NCBI RefSeq assembly: GCF_000155975.1
Contig: NZ_GG730300.1
Location: 87,558-151,557 of the forward strand
Direction: 5' to 3'
Length of the DNA: 64,000 nt
Origin: Citrobacter youngae ATCC 29220
GTDB taxonomy: Bacteria > Pseudomonadota > Gammaproteobacteria > Enterobacterales > Enterobacteriaceae
The first letter of the stretch is position 1. The number at the start of each line of letters is the position of its first letter. Positions 38,031-47,971 of this stretch are shown here, one piece after another. The notes below the pieces were generated by a model. It searched no databases. It worked only from the letters and a program-made list of their open reading frames with translations, and was not told the origin of the DNA. A program made the translations under genes and the position numbers.

Positions 38031-38960
38031 TTACTCCCCTTCACCCGGGAATAAGAACGGGTTGATAGAGCTGCGGGCAAAGCCCTCTTGCTCCATATGG
38101 GCGTCCAGCATCAGTGAAGCGAGATCGTCGGCCACGGCTTCGACTTTCGGGTCTTTTTCCTGATAAAGAATCTTCAGGTAGGTTCCGCAGTCGCCGCAGC
38201 TTTCCGCTTTGATTGCCGCCTGTTCGTTATCCAGCGACCAGTAGTTCAAATCACGGCTCTGCTCGCAGTTGCTGCACTTCACGCGCACCACATGCCACTC
38301 GGTTTCGCACAGGTTGCAGTGCAAATAACGCAGCCCCTGCGTCGTGCCGATTTGCACTACGCTGGAGACCGGCATCGAACCGCATACCGGACAGAACTGA
38401 CGCTGTTCGCCGTATTCCGCACGGGCTTTGCCGGGGATCAGGCTCGCCATCTGCGCCCAATAGAGCGACAGGGCAGCCCAAATAAACGGCGCTTTGTCGC
38501 TGCTGACGGAGGCAAAGTCAGAGGCAAACAGCGCACTCGCCATCAGCTCCAGCTCCTGCTCTGAGGCTTTTTCCAGATTCTCGATCACGGCCAGCGCAGG
38601 GCCGCTCATCTCCGGCTTCAGCTCGGCAATCAGCGATTGCAGCAGCTTTTGCCAGTGCTTGTCGCGTGGCAGGACGTGGATATCCAGCGGCGGCTTACCC
38701 TGATCGTTCGCTTCTTTGATGCGAGCGGTCAGATCCATCTGCAGCGGATGGTCATACAGCACCACTTCCTGCGCGTGGGCGATCAGCGCGGCAAAGCGCA
38801 GGTAATCACCCAGCGGGTTGTTCTCGGCCAGCTCGCGCAGACGTTCAGCACGGCGGTTATACAAATTTTTGAGTCTGGGGAACAATAACGGCGGAATCAT
38901 ATCCGCCGTGCGTTTCTCGCTCGAACCCAGCTCATCTTGTGGGATGATGCGAATACTCAT
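38031..38960 (-). CDS. fdhE: FdhE, formate dehydrogenase maturation protein
   Basis: FdhE is a cytoplasmic iron-binding protein needed for activity of the respiratory formate dehydrogenases and interacts with their catalytic subunits. The 309 residues equal E. coli. The C-terminal half contains four CxxC pairs ([21 protein letters not shown]), a rubredoxin-like metal centre. It overlaps fdoI by 4 nt and is last in the fdoGHI-fdhE operon. Confidence 0.97.
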   Translation of the reverse strand: MSIRIIPQDELGSSEKRTADMIPPLLFPRLKNLYNRRAERLRELAENNPLGDYLRFAALIAHAQEVVLYDHPLQMDLTARIKEANDQGKPPLDIHVLPRDKHWQKLLQSLIAELKPEMSGPALAVIENLEKASEQELELMASALFASDFASVSSDKAPFIWAALSLYWAQMASLIPGKARAEYGEQRQFCPVCGSMPVSSVVQIGTTQGLRYLHCNLCETEWHVVRVKCSNCEQSRDLNYWSLDNEQAAIKAESCGDCGTYLKILYQEKDPKVEAVADDLASLMLDAHMEQEGFARSSINPFLFPGEGE

Positions 38961-39592
38961 TCAGTTTTCTTTTCCGTTGTCTTTCGGACTTCACGGTACC
39001 AGCGCGGGTGATGTTTCTTCGCCCATGAGCTGGTAACCCATCCTTCCACCATCGCGGTAATGGTGCCTTTCACCCAAAGGGCGGCGTAAATGTGCACCAT
39101 GATAACCACAATTAACGCTACTGCGGCAAATGAATGCAGCATTAACGCGAATCGGATCACCGGGATTGAGAAAGCAGGCGCAAAATATGGACGCCAGATA
39201 ATCACTCCGCTCACCAGCAACAGCACCAGGAAGATAATCGCCGCCCAGAATACGCATTTCTGGCCGAAGTTATAACGTCCCGTGTCACCTACTTCCTCGT
39301 TGACGACAATCTTACGAATATTCTTCGCCCAAAAGATATCATCCCGATTGATTAGATTATGGTGCCAGTAACGGAAAAACATAATGATAAACGAGGCAAA
39401 CATGACAACGCCGACAAACGGGTGCACAATTCGCGCCAGTTGCGGAGTCCCCATGATGTGCATCAGCCAGTTAAAAGACGGGAAGAGAAAGCCCATCCCG
39501 CTCACCGCCGCCAGAATGAAGCAGAAGGCGGTTACCCAGTGGTTGATGCGTTCTGGCGCCGTGTAGCGCACGATGGTGTCACGTCGTTTCAT
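38957..39592 (-). CDS. fdoI: FdoI, cytochrome b556 subunit of formate dehydrogenase O
   Basis: A 211-residue inner-membrane di-heme cytochrome b subunit passing electrons from FdoH to the quinone pool. Four membrane segments lie at about 18-37, 50-72, 113-132 and 148-170. Their histidines ([37 protein letters not shown]) supply heme ligands. The 211-residue length equals E. coli FdoI. It overlaps fdhE and fdoH by 4 nt each. Confidence 0.97.
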   Translation of the reverse strand: MKRRDTIVRYTAPERINHWVTAFCFILAAVSGMGFLFPSFNWLMHIMGTPQLARIVHPFVGVVMFASFIIMFFRYWHHNLINRDDIFWAKNIRKIVVNEEVGDTGRYNFGQKCVFWAAIIFLVLLLVSGVIIWRPYFAPAFSIPVIRFALMLHSFAAVALIVVIMVHIYAALWVKGTITAMVEGWVTSSWAKKHHPRWYREVRKTTEKKTE

Positions 39593-40491
39593 TTGCGCAC
39601 CTCGTCTTTCTCTTCATGCAGATTGTCCTCTTCCTCTTCCGCACGGTTTGGACCCACACCGACGTAGTGGAAGATACTGGCCGCAAACGTCGCTGCGAAG
39701 CCGACTGCTGCCAACGGTTTCCAGATGCCTTTCCAGAACTTCACGGTGGCGCTGATTTCCGGGTTCTCCGGCAGACCGTGGTACAAATTCGGCTTGTCGG
39801 CGTGGTGCAGCACGTACATCACGTGCGTACCGCCGACGCCTGCTGGATCGTACAGGCCCGCGTTTTCGTAGCCACGCGTTTTCAGTTCCGCCACGCGCTC
39901 ACCGGCCAGCGTTTTCATCGACTCTTTGGTGCCGAAATGAATCGCGCCGGTTGGGCAGGTTTTCACGCAGGCCGGCTCTTGTCCAACCACCACACGGTCA
40001 ACGCACAGCGTACATTTGTAGACGCGGTTGTCTTCCGGGTTGAGGCGCGGCACGTCGAACGGGCAGCCCGCGATGCAGTAACCGCAGCCGATGCACTGCT
40101 CGGACTGGAAATCGACGATGCCGTTGGCATACTGGATGATAGCGCCTTCAGCCGGACACGCCTTCAGGCAGCCCGGATCGGCACAGTGCATACAGCCATC
40201 CTTGCGGATGAGCCACTCGAGTTTGTCGTTCTGTTCCACTTCGGAGAAACGCATCACCGTCCAGGATTTGGCGGTCAAATCAGCCGGGTTATCGTACACC
40301 CCAACGTTGTTGCCCACTTCATCACGGATGTCGTTCCATTCAGAACACGCTACCTGACAGGCTTTACAGCCGATGCAGGTCGTGACGTCGATAAGTTTCG
40401 CCACCTCTTCCTGGTGATCCCGCGCCTGAGGCGCGGGGGTGAAACCGTTAGTGGCGGATCGACGAATGATGTCTTGCGATTGATAAGCCAT
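39589..40491 (-). CDS. fdoH: FdoH, iron-sulfur subunit of formate dehydrogenase O
   Basis: A 300-residue subunit with four 4Fe-4S ferredoxin motifs ([49 protein letters not shown]...CVKTCP) conducting electrons from FdoG to FdoI. A C-terminal membrane anchor lies at about 255-280. The 300-residue length equals E. coli. It lies 12 nt after fdoG and overlaps fdoI by 4 nt. Confidence 0.97.
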   Translation of the reverse strand: MAYQSQDIIRRSATNGFTPAPQARDHQEEVAKLIDVTTCIGCKACQVACSEWNDIRDEVGNNVGVYDNPADLTAKSWTVMRFSEVEQNDKLEWLIRKDGCMHCADPGCLKACPAEGAIIQYANGIVDFQSEQCIGCGYCIAGCPFDVPRLNPEDNRVYKCTLCVDRVVVGQEPACVKTCPTGAIHFGTKESMKTLAGERVAELKTRGYENAGLYDPAGVGGTHVMYVLHHADKPNLYHGLPENPEISATVKFWKGIWKPLAAVGFAATFAASIFHYVGVGPNRAEEEEDNLHEEKDEVRK

Positions 40492-40503
40492 AGGTCGTCT
40501 CCG

Positions 40504-43500
40504 TTACACCTTTTCCACGTTCACGAGGAAGGACTTAAATTCCGGCGTCTGCGTGTTCGCATCACCGACGAATGGCGTTAACGTGTTAGCGATAAAGCCT
40601 TTTTTCGCTACACCTTCATAGCCCCAGTGAATCGGAATACCGATGGTATCGATATCCTTACCGTTGGCCTGCAGCGTACGAATACGTTTGGTCACCACCG
40701 CTTTGGCCTTGATGTAGCCGCGGTTAGAGGAGACTTTAACGGTATCGCCATGGGAGATGCCGAGTTTATTCGCCAGCTTCTCGCCAATTTCCACAAACTG
40801 CTCCGGCTGTGCGATAGCGTTAAGCAGCGCATGCTTGGTCCAGTAGTGGAAGTGCTCGGTCAGACGATAGGTTGTACCGACATACGGGAACTTATCTGCT
40901 TTACCCAGTGCTTCCGCGTCACCTTTAAAGATACGCGCGGCAGGGTTAGAGATAACGTTCGGGTGCAGCGGGTTAGTGCCGAGCGGCGTTTCAAACGGCT
41001 CGTAGTGTTCCGGGAACGGACCTTCCGCCATCTTATCAATAGCAAACAGGCGTCCCATCCCTTCCGGCTGCATGATGAACGGCCCAACGTCACTGCCCGG
41101 TGCGGCGGCGCTGTAGTCCGGAATATCCATCCCGCTCCATTTCGCCCCGTCCCATTTCATGATCTGACGTTTTGGATCCCACGGATTCCCCTGTGGGTCA
41201 GCGGAGGCGCGGTTATACAGAATGCGTCGGTTGAGCGGCCACGCCCATGCCCAGCCCAGCGTATTGCCAAGGCCTGACGGATCGGCGTTATCGCGACGCG
41301 CCATCTGGTTGCCTTCCGGCGTCCAGCTACCGGTGAAAATCCAGCAGCCGCTGGAGGTGGTGCCGTCATCGCGCAGCTGGGCGAACGAGCTGAGCTGTTG
41401 GCCTTTCTTGACGATAACCGCGCCGGTGGCCGGGTCGGTAATGTCGGCCAGCGCCTTACCGTTGCTTTCCATCGCCACTTCTTCCGAAGCCGGTTCATGC
41501 GGCGTGGAGTAGTTCCAGGTCATGTTCAGCACCTGTTCCGGATTCGCGCCACCCTGTTCGGTATACATCTTGCGCAGGCGCAGGAAGATACCGGCGAGGA
41601 TTTCGCCATCGGTAACGGCAATCCCCGGGGCGTCCGCGCCTTTCCAGTGCCACTGCAGCCAGCGACCAGAGTTGACGATCGAACCGTTCTCTTCGGCGAA
41701 GCAGGTGGACGGCAGACGGAAGACTTCGGTCTGGATTTTCGACGGATCAACATCGTTCGACTCACCGTGGTTCTGCCAGAAGGTGGAGGTCTCCGTGTTG
41801 AGCGGATCGATAGTGATCAGATACTTCAGTTTGGACAGTGAAGCCACGACCTTGTTTTTGTTCGGGAATGAGGCGACCGGGTTAAAGCCCTGGCAGATAT
41901 AGCCATTCACTTTGCCCTGGTTCATCATCTCGAAGTACTGCAGGACGTCGTACCCTTTATCCCACTTCGGCAGCCAGTCGAAGCCCCAGCTGTTTTCCGC
42001 TGTCGCTTTATCGCCAAAGAAGGCTTTCATCATCGAAACGAAGAATTTCGGGTAGTTGCCCCAGTAGTTTACCTGGCCTTCCAGCAGCGGTTTTGGTGTG
42101 TTGGCGGCAAGGTAGGTTTGCAGGTCAGTTTGTTTCTCGCTGGGCAGCGTCATATAGCCCGGCAGGCTTTGCGACAGCAGCCCTAAGTCGGTCAGCCCCT
42201 GAATGTTGGAGTGACCGCGCAGGGCGTTAACGCCGCCGCCAGCCATCCCCATATTGCCCAGCAGCAACTGGATCATCGCCATGGTGCGGATGTTCTGCGC
42301 ACCCACGGAGTGCTGCGTCCAGCCCAGCGCGTACAGGAACGATGCGGTTTTGTCTTTGGCGCTGGTTTCTGCGATGTATTCACAGACCTTCAGGAAATCG
42401 GCCTTCGGCGTACCGCAGATATTCTCTACGACGTCCGGCGTGTAGCGGGAGACGTGCTGTTTCAGCAGGTTCCAGACGCAGCGTGGATGTTGCAGAGTCA
42501 CATCGCGTTTAGCGAAGCCGTTTTCATCCAGCTCATAGTTCCAGCTGGTCTTGTCATACTTGCGTTTGTCCGCGTCGTAGCCGGTAAACAGGCCATCTTC
42601 GAAGCCAAAATCCTCACGCACGATCAGGCTGGCGTTGGTATAGGCCTCGGTATATTCGCGGTTAAATTTTTCGTTATTCAGCAGGTATAGCATGACGCCT
42701 GACAGGAAGGCAATGTCAGTACCGGAACGAATTGGGGCATAGAAATCAGCCACCGCTGCGGTTCGCGTAAAGCGAGGATCGATGACAATCAGCTTCGCGC
42801 CGTTGTGAATTTTCGCTTCCATCGCCCAGCGGAACCCGACCGGGTGAGCTTCCGCGGCGTTACCACCCATCACCACAACGAGGTTGGCGTTTTTAATGTC
42901 GACCCAGTGGTTGGTCATCGCACCGCGACCAAATGTTGGAGCAAGACTTGCTACCGTTGGTCCGTGTCAGACGCGTGCCTGGTTGTCGACCGCGAGCATA
43001 CCCAGCGCGCGGGAGAATTTTTGCGTTAAATAGCCGGTTTCGTTACTGGAAGCGGAAGCACACAGCATCCCGGTGGAAAGCCAGCGGTTAACGGTTACGC
43101 CTTCGGCGTTTTGCGCAACGTAGTTAGCGTCGCGGTCTTCTTTCATCAGCTTAGCGATGCGGTCAAATGCCTCATCCCAGCTAATTTGTTGCCACTTGTC
43201 CGAGCCAGGTGCGCGGTATTCCGGGAATTTCAAACGGCTTTCGGAGTGGATGAAGTCCACAAGACCAGCCCCTTTCGGGCATAGCGCGCCACGGTTCACT
43301 GGGTGATCCGGGTCCCCTTCGATATGGAAGATGGATGCTTTGGCGTTTTTTGCTCCGTCACCGAGGCTGTACATTAACAGCCCACAGCCAACGGAACAGT
43401 AGGTGCAGGTATTACGGGTTTCGCGGGTGCGCAGCAGTTTATATTGCCGTGTTTCCGCGAGCGCTACGCCGGGTGCAAAGCCCAGTGCCGCTGCCGTGGT

Positions 43501-43554
43501 GCCTGCCATACCGCCAGCGCAGATCTTAAAGAACTGCCTTCTGCTGACCTGCAT
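40504..43554 (-). CDS. fdoG: FdoG, selenocysteine-containing catalytic subunit of formate dehydrogenase O
   Basis: The periplasm-facing formate-oxidising subunit with bis-MGD molybdenum, one 4Fe-4S cluster and selenocysteine. The reading frame is 1016 codons with an in-frame TGA at codon 196 (42967-42969), read as Sec by SelB/SelC with the SECIS just after it. It is not a broken gene: both parts align with FdoG. A twin-arginine signal SRRQFFK lies at 4-10, and the cluster motif CTYCSVGC...CPKG at about 50-92. The long molybdopterin part follows the Sec. It heads the fdoGHI-fdhE operon and is divergent from fdhD. Confidence 0.97.
42938..42969 (-). promoter_or_regulatory. SECIS element and UGA-Sec codon of fdoG
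   Basis: On the minus strand the TGA is followed 11 nt later by GGTAGCAAGTCTTGCTCC. GG/CC and AGCA/TGCT pair around a bulged T, with GT in the apical loop, matching the bacterial SECIS architecture recognised by SelB. Confidence 0.92.
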
Positions 43555-43645
43555 GGTTTGCTCCTTGTTTCGACATTGTCACGTTCCCTTCGCATTTCTG
43601 CTATGCCAACGCGTGGGAAGTGGTTGTTATTTTTCTTTGCGGACG

Positions 43646-43694
43646 GGACCGCAAAGGTCCAGAATTGGGTGAATTTCCCTCCGTCCAGGAGGGA
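43646..43694. promoter_or_regulatory. Two hairpins in the fdoG-fdhD divergent region
   Basis: GGACC-GCAAA-GGTCC (43646-43660) and TCCCTCC-GTCCA-GGAGGGA (43676-43694) lie 90-140 nt ahead of fdoG in its likely 5' leader, and 55-100 nt ahead of fdhD. The function is not known; they may be leader structures or protein sites. Confidence 0.4.
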
Positions 43695-43748
43695 TTTGTA
43701 AAGAATACCACAATGTTGGTATGCGTGTTCCAATATGGTTAAAAGAAA

Positions 43749-44585
43749 GTGAATAAGATTATTCGAGAAAACATCAGGAATGTGACATCTCCGACAGGAT
43801 CGCGCCAATTGACTCTCTGGAAGCGCGAGGATTTACAACATCCTCAACCTGATGAAGTCGCTGAAGAGGTGCCTGTTGCGCTGGTCTATAACGGGATTTC
43901 GCACGTGGTGATGATGGCATCACCGAAAGATCTTGAGCATTTCGCGATGGGTTTTTCACTTTCTGAAGGCATTATTGCGTCCCCGCAGGATATCTACGGG
44001 ATGGACGTGGTGCCTTCCTGCAACGGGTTAGAAGTTCAGGTTGAGCTGTCCAGCCGTCGTTTTATGGGGCTGAAGGAACGTCGTCGCGCGCTGGCCGGTC
44101 GCACCGGCTGCGGCGTGTGTGGCGTGGAGCAGCTCAATGACATCGGCAAGCCGGTCCAGCCTCTGGCATTTATCCAGACATTTGATCTGGCGAACCTCGA
44201 TAACGCCTTAAGGCATCTCCATGATTACCAGCCCGTGGGGCAACTGACCGGCTGTACGCACGCGGCAGCCTGGGTGCAGCCTGCAGGTCATCTGGCGGGT
44301 GGACATGAAGATGTTGGGCGTCATGTTGCGCTGGATAAACTGCTGGGGCGTCGGGCGCTCGAAGGGGAAGCCTGGCAACAGGGCGCGGTATTAGTCTCCA
44401 GCCGCGCCAGCTATGAGATGGTGCAGAAGTCGGCAATGTGCGGCGTGGAGATCCTGTTTGCCGTTTCTGCGGCGACAACGCTGGCTGTGGAAGTTGCCGA
44501 ACGCTGTAACCTGACGCTGGTGGGTTTTTGCAAACCAGGCAGGGCGACGATCTATACGCATCCGCAACGTCTGATCGCGCGGTGA
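43749..44585 (+). CDS. fdhD: FdhD, sulfurtransferase for formate dehydrogenase
   Basis: FdhD carries sulfur from IscS to the molybdenum cofactor before it is inserted into formate dehydrogenases. The 278-residue protein (E. coli 277) has the essential CGVC pair ([11 protein letters not shown]) near residue 122, plus [15 protein letters not shown] and the C-terminal [15 protein letters not shown]. The start is GTG at 43749, as in E. coli. It is divergent from fdoGHI-fdhE, its functional partner. Its last 34 nt overlap the convergent YgjV-like gene. Confidence 0.96.
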   Translation: MNKIIRENIRNVTSPTGSRQLTLWKREDLQHPQPDEVAEEVPVALVYNGISHVVMMASPKDLEHFAMGFSLSEGIIASPQDIYGMDVVPSCNGLEVQVELSSRRFMGLKERRRALAGRTGCGVCGVEQLNDIGKPVQPLAFIQTFDLANLDNALRHLHDYQPVGQLTGCTHAAAWVQPAGHLAGGHEDVGRHVALDKLLGRRALEGEAWQQGAVLVSSRASYEMVQKSAMCGVEILFAVSAATTLAVEVAERCNLTLVGFCKPGRATIYTHPQRLIAR

Positions 44586-45058
44586 CGCCACCAGGCGGCC
44601 AGAATGCTGCCTGAAAATGCCAGTTCCATTATTACGGCAACGGGCGAGCCGACAATCACATTGTTCAGTAGCCAACACAGGCTGCCGCACAATGTGTAGC
44701 CGCGTAATTTCTCGCTGCGTTTTTGAAACGACGCAAAGGTCATCAGCAGGCTGCCCATCAGCGGCAAAATACTCAACAGGTTTTGCCAAAGATAAACGCT
44801 ACACATCAGCGACCCCAGCATAAATCCCCACATAGCCCAGCGGTGAAACGTGACGATGGCAATCGCGTAGCGGCACGCGGCGATGATCATTAGCCCTGCG
44901 GCTGCGTCTTGATCCAAAAGAGAGAAATGGATAGCCAGCAGGGAAGTGGAGCTGGTGAGCAGAGATAAGGTGATGGCCCGGCGTTGAAAATGAAAAGCGG
45001 AAATATCCAGCAAGAAGCTGATACCAGCCAGAATCTGAGAGAGAAGAAATGCGTTCAT
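44552..45058 (-). CDS. YgjV-family inner-membrane protein
   Basis: With the ATG at 45058 the protein has 168 residues and about six hydrophobic segments spread over its length. The pattern [16 protein letters not shown]...[11 protein letters not shown]...MELAFS resembles the YgjV (Imp-YgjV) family, whose function is unknown. The 3' end overlaps the end of fdhD by 34 nt on the opposite strand. A neighbouring Crp-like regulator on the same strand lies 59 nt upstream, so they may form a pair. The start is uncertain because no strong ribosome-binding site is seen. Confidence 0.72.
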   Translation of the reverse strand: MNAFLLSQILAGISFLLDISAFHFQRRAITLSLLTSSTSLLAIHFSLLDQDAAAGLMIIAACRYAIAIVTFHRWAMWGFMLGSLMCSVYLWQNLLSILPLMGSLLMTFASFQKRSEKLRGYTLCGSLCWLLNNVIVGSPVAVIMELAFSGSILAAWWRHRAIRRCGCV

Positions 45059-45116
45059 AATGTGCGCCAACCGTTGCAGAGTGACGGGACAATAATCGAC
45101 GCATCCACGTAAGGCG

Positions 45117-45638
45117 TTAACCTTTGTTCAGACGCTGGCGAATACGCGACAGGCTAACGGGGGTAATGCCGATGTAGTTGGCGAGATCGCGCTGAGTGAG
45201 CTGCGACTCCCAGTCCGGAAAGTGCGTTTGTACATACCGATAGCGCTGCTCTGGGGTATTGAGCAGCAGCATTTGTTCTTTTTTCTCTTTGTAGATCAAT
45301 TGCTGGACCAGCAACTGGGTCTTCATCTCCTGATTTTCCGGCGCATCCAGCAGAGCCAAAGAAATTTCACTGGTTTCTCCTGCGGTAATCATTTGCAGAC
45401 TGTAATCAGCAGGCGTTTTGGTCAGCCAGTTCAGATACAGAAAGCAGTACTCCCCGGCAAAGTAAAACTCTTTAACCCTTTCAACGCCGTTGTCTGTGTG
45501 GTACACCGCACGTGCAACGCCATGATGTAAAAGATGAATTTTACTTTGTGCCTCGCCCTGACGAAGCAACCAACTGCCAGCCGGTTGCGCTTTTCTTCTG
45601 CTACCTGCGAACCATTGTTGTGCCTGATTTAGCGCCAT
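45117..45638 (-). CDS. Crp/Fnr-family transcriptional regulator
   Basis: A 173-residue protein with a cyclic-nucleotide-binding-like beta roll (about 20-105, with LRQGEAQSKIHLLHHGVAR) and a C-terminal region including QRDLANYIGITPVSLSRIRQ as recognition helix. It lacks the Cys ligands of FNR, and the ligand is unknown. It is slightly shorter than Crp (210). The ATG at 45638 (MALNQAQQW) is preferred over one four codons upstream. It is divergent from the small DUF1471 gene and precedes the YgjV-like gene. Confidence 0.82.
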   Translation of the reverse strand: MALNQAQQWFAGSRRKAQPAGSWLLRQGEAQSKIHLLHHGVARAVYHTDNGVERVKEFYFAGEYCFLYLNWLTKTPADYSLQMITAGETSEISLALLDAPENQEMKTQLLVQQLIYKEKKEQMLLLNTPEQRYRYVQTHFPDWESQLTQRDLANYIGITPVSLSRIRQRLNKG

Positions 45639-45721
45639 TTTATTTCTCAAATAATTTGAATAAGACTGGCAAATCCTTCCGCTTTTAGTTGTGAGTTGAG
45701 ATGGCTATTATTTATCACATC

Positions 45722-45736
45722 AAGGCACGGTGCCTT
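45722..45736. promoter_or_regulatory. Palindrome between the Crp-like regulator and the DUF1471 gene
   Basis: AAGGCAC-G-GTGCCTT is a perfect 15-bp palindrome 32 nt ahead of the DUF1471 start and 84 nt ahead of the divergent regulator. It is a candidate operator. Confidence 0.45.
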
Positions 45737-45767
45737 ACTCAAACAACTAATTTAAAGGGTTTATATC

Positions 45768-45980
45768 ATGAAAAGCATCAAAATTTTTGTCGTAGTTATC
45801 GCTCTGGCTACTTCTTTCGGTTCTTTCGCTGCCCAGACAGTTACCGCAACCGGTTCTACGCTGGAAAGCGCCGAAGCGAAAATTGCCGCGCAGGCAGAAC
45901 GCGCAGGCGCCAGCGATTATAAAATCACTCAGGCTTACAGCGGCAACCGCGTGCATATGACTGCTGAACTGCTGAAATAA
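45768..45980 (+). CDS. Small periplasmic DUF1471 (BhsA/YhcN-family) protein
   Basis: A 70-residue precursor with a signal peptide MKSIKIFVVVIALATSFGSF and an Ala-Ala cleavage region near residue 21-22. A compact domain follows (VTATGSTLESAEAKIAAQAE, ASDYKITQAYSGNRVHMTAE) typical of the YdgH/BhsA/YhcN family. Members respond to stress and affect biofilm or copper/acid tolerance, but this member's role is unknown. An intrinsic terminator follows. It is divergent from the Crp-like regulator. Confidence 0.87.
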   Translation: MKSIKIFVVVIALATSFGSFAAQTVTATGSTLESAEAKIAAQAERAGASDYKITQAYSGNRVHMTAELLK

Positions 45981-46002
45981 GTTATCGCAGTACCGTAGAA
46001 AG

Positions 46003-46023
46003 AGCGCCCGAGGGCGCTTTTTT
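46003..46023 (+). terminator. Terminator of the DUF1471 gene
   Basis: AGCGCCC / GGGCGCT followed by six T, 22 nt after the stop. Confidence 0.88.
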
Positions 46024-46135
46024 AGTTTATGCGATTAATATCTATATGATATTTCATTGAACTAGACTATGTATTTCAACTCTTATATTAATATATAACC
46101 GAATAATGTTTTAATAAGAATAAAGGTTGTGGAAG

Positions 46136-47971
46136 TTATGTGAAATCAAATAGTTCTTTCATGCTATCTGCTTCATTTTTTATTTTAATAACGGCGCATA
46201 GGTATAATTCGTTATGAAGTCGGATTACGTTTTCAACGAATTTATTCAAGACGTCATCAAGAATCCCCATGGATAAAATAAGGCGTAGTAGTGATGTTTT
46301 TACTTCATTTTTATGATTTGGATTTAGTTCTTCTGGTATTTTATTGTTTTTAAGGTGCGTGAAAATAAATTTAAATATAGAGTGATAAATATTATTGTAT
46401 GATGTGTTGCAAAATATGGAAAGCCAGTTATTGAATTCGGTATGGGTATTAAATCCAATGTTGGTAACTTCATTATTATTATATACGATGACAATATCGG
46501 TATCGACAAAAAAATTACGCAAAAGTTCCTTATATTCAATTTGATCTAATGATGCCCATTTTGAAATTTCAAAATGCTCGCATAGCGGGATAATAAAATG
46601 TTTTGCACAGTCAATGTCATCAATTTCAGTTAAGAACGAGATAACGTTGGAAAAACGGAAATCATTGTTTTTAATATCTTCTGTGATTAATTTATAAAAC
46701 TGATTTTTCTTATCTGATGAAACATGTTTTATAAACTCGGCTGCATGATATTCTTGAATGGATTTATGGATGAATATATATTTGTTATATCCCTCCTTCT
46801 GAATCAAGCATGTTACATTCATAAAATCTAATGCTAAGGATTCTGGTTTACATTCTTTCTCTTTGCCTTTTATACGCATTGATTTTTCAGTAAACTCATG
46901 TAAGGATAAATCGGTAAACTCATGATTATTCGCATATATAGAGTAAAAACATAAAGCACAAAAGCATTCGTATGCTTCATTGTGGCCTAGTGCTGATGAT
47001 TTTTCACGGTCGAAATTTTTAATTTTGTCATGTCTTAGATAAAGAGTCACAAATAGATTTGAATAAAATTCAACTGTGTTGTTTGGAATTATATCCATAT
47101 AAGGATAGCATACGTGGAATAATGTTACTAAAATTGGTGATGTCATCACTGAAACAAGGTTTCTATTATTTTTTATCGTTTCTTTTATTTTCTTTAGTTG
47201 TTCTTTTTCGATGTTTTTATTATGTGTGTTTAGTTTTTCAATGATAGCTAGAATATCATTTTCTTTTAGTTTTTCCACCTTGTAATTTACTATGGTGGGT
47301 TCATTACAGATCGTTGTTCCTGGTCTTGATGTGACTATTATTTGAACTTTATGTTTTATATTAAGTTGAAGCATTTCATTCAGTAGTCCTTCTGTTATAT
47401 TTGAGTTTATTTCATCGTAGCCATCAAGCATCAGAACAATTCTTCCACATGATAATAATTCCTCAATTTCTATTGCTGCAGGTTTTAATCCTAGATTTGA
47501 GAGAATTGACTCTAAGGTTTTATAAATTCCATTGACTCCTATTTTCCTCAGTTCTATAAAAAATGGAATTTTATCACCATGAGTAACCTGTTCAATGAAT
47601 ACTTTTCTTAGAATGGTGCTTTTTCCCTGCCCTGCTATTCCAATAATGTTAGTAATATTGGAATTTTCAAAAACAAAACCATCTTCAATTAATCTAGGTA
47701 TCGAATTAGGTATTAATGAAGTGATGCGTAGTGGATGGTAAATATCATTAAGGAGTACATCATAATCAGCGCTGTGGATGGTTCTCAATCGTACTACTCT
47801 CGATACATGCTTGTCGAGATAGTTCATATAAGCTTCTGTATTGGTTAGTTCTCTAACCAATTTTCTGGCATTGAGATTACTGTTATCCCATTTGGCAACA
47901 ACTCTTGAGAATAGTTCTTTGACGGCCAAACTTATCCCAGCTTTTGACAGCTCTTGAAAGATGAAATCCAC
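46136..47971 (-). CDS. Solitary NACHT-domain NTPase, candidate anti-phage NLR-like protein
   Basis: A 611-residue STAND-family protein. An N-terminal region of about 100 residues has no recognisable enzyme motif (it includes TNTEAYMNYLDKHV). The NACHT domain follows: Walker A GIAGQGKS at 111-118, Walker B VLMLDGYDE at 179-187, and sensor IIVTSRPG at 211-218. A winged-helix signature FIHKSIQEYHAAEF at 400-413 and about 200 C-terminal residues complete it, with no LRR, TPR or WD repeats visible. This plan resembles the bacterial NACHT proteins with a short C-terminal domain reported to protect against phage. Its very AT-rich codon use (many ATA, AAA, AAT), far below its neighbours, indicates recent transfer. 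Alone on the minus strand; no partner gene is seen. Confidence 0.85.
   Translation of the reverse strand: MDFIFQELSKAGISLAVKELFSRVVAKWDNSNLNARKLVRELTNTEAYMNYLDKHVSRVVRLRTIHSADYDVLLNDIYHPLRITSLIPNSIPRLIEDGFVFENSNITNIIGIAGQGKSTILRKVFIEQVTHGDKIPFFIELRKIGVNGIYKTLESILSNLGLKPAAIEIEELLSCGRIVLMLDGYDEINSNITEGLLNEMLQLNIKHKVQIIVTSRPGTTICNEPTIVNYKVEKLKENDILAIIEKLNTHNKNIEKEQLKKIKETIKNNRNLVSVMTSPILVTLFHVCYPYMDIIPNNTVEFYSNLFVTLYLRHDKIKNFDREKSSALGHNEAYECFCALCFYSIYANNHEFTDLSLHEFTEKSMRIKGKEKECKPESLALDFMNVTCLIQKEGYNKYIFIHKSIQEYHAAEFIKHVSSDKKNQFYKLITEDIKNNDFRFSNVISFLTEIDDIDCAKHFIIPLCEHFEISKWASLDQIEYKELLRNFFVDTDIVIVYNNNEVTNIGFNTHTEFNNWLSIFCNTSYNNIYHSIFKFIFTHLKNNKIPEELNPNHKNEVKTSLLRLILSMGILDDVLNKFVENVIRLHNELYLCAVIKIKNEADSMKELFDFT

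Noticed and set aside
42964-42969. In-frame TGA in fdoG as a nonsense mutation
   Set aside because: It is the conserved selenocysteine position with a following SECIS, and both sides encode conserved FdoG sequence.
43640-43700. Molybdenum-cofactor riboswitch upstream of fdoG
   Set aside because: The two simple hairpins do not reproduce the multi-stem Moco RNA architecture.
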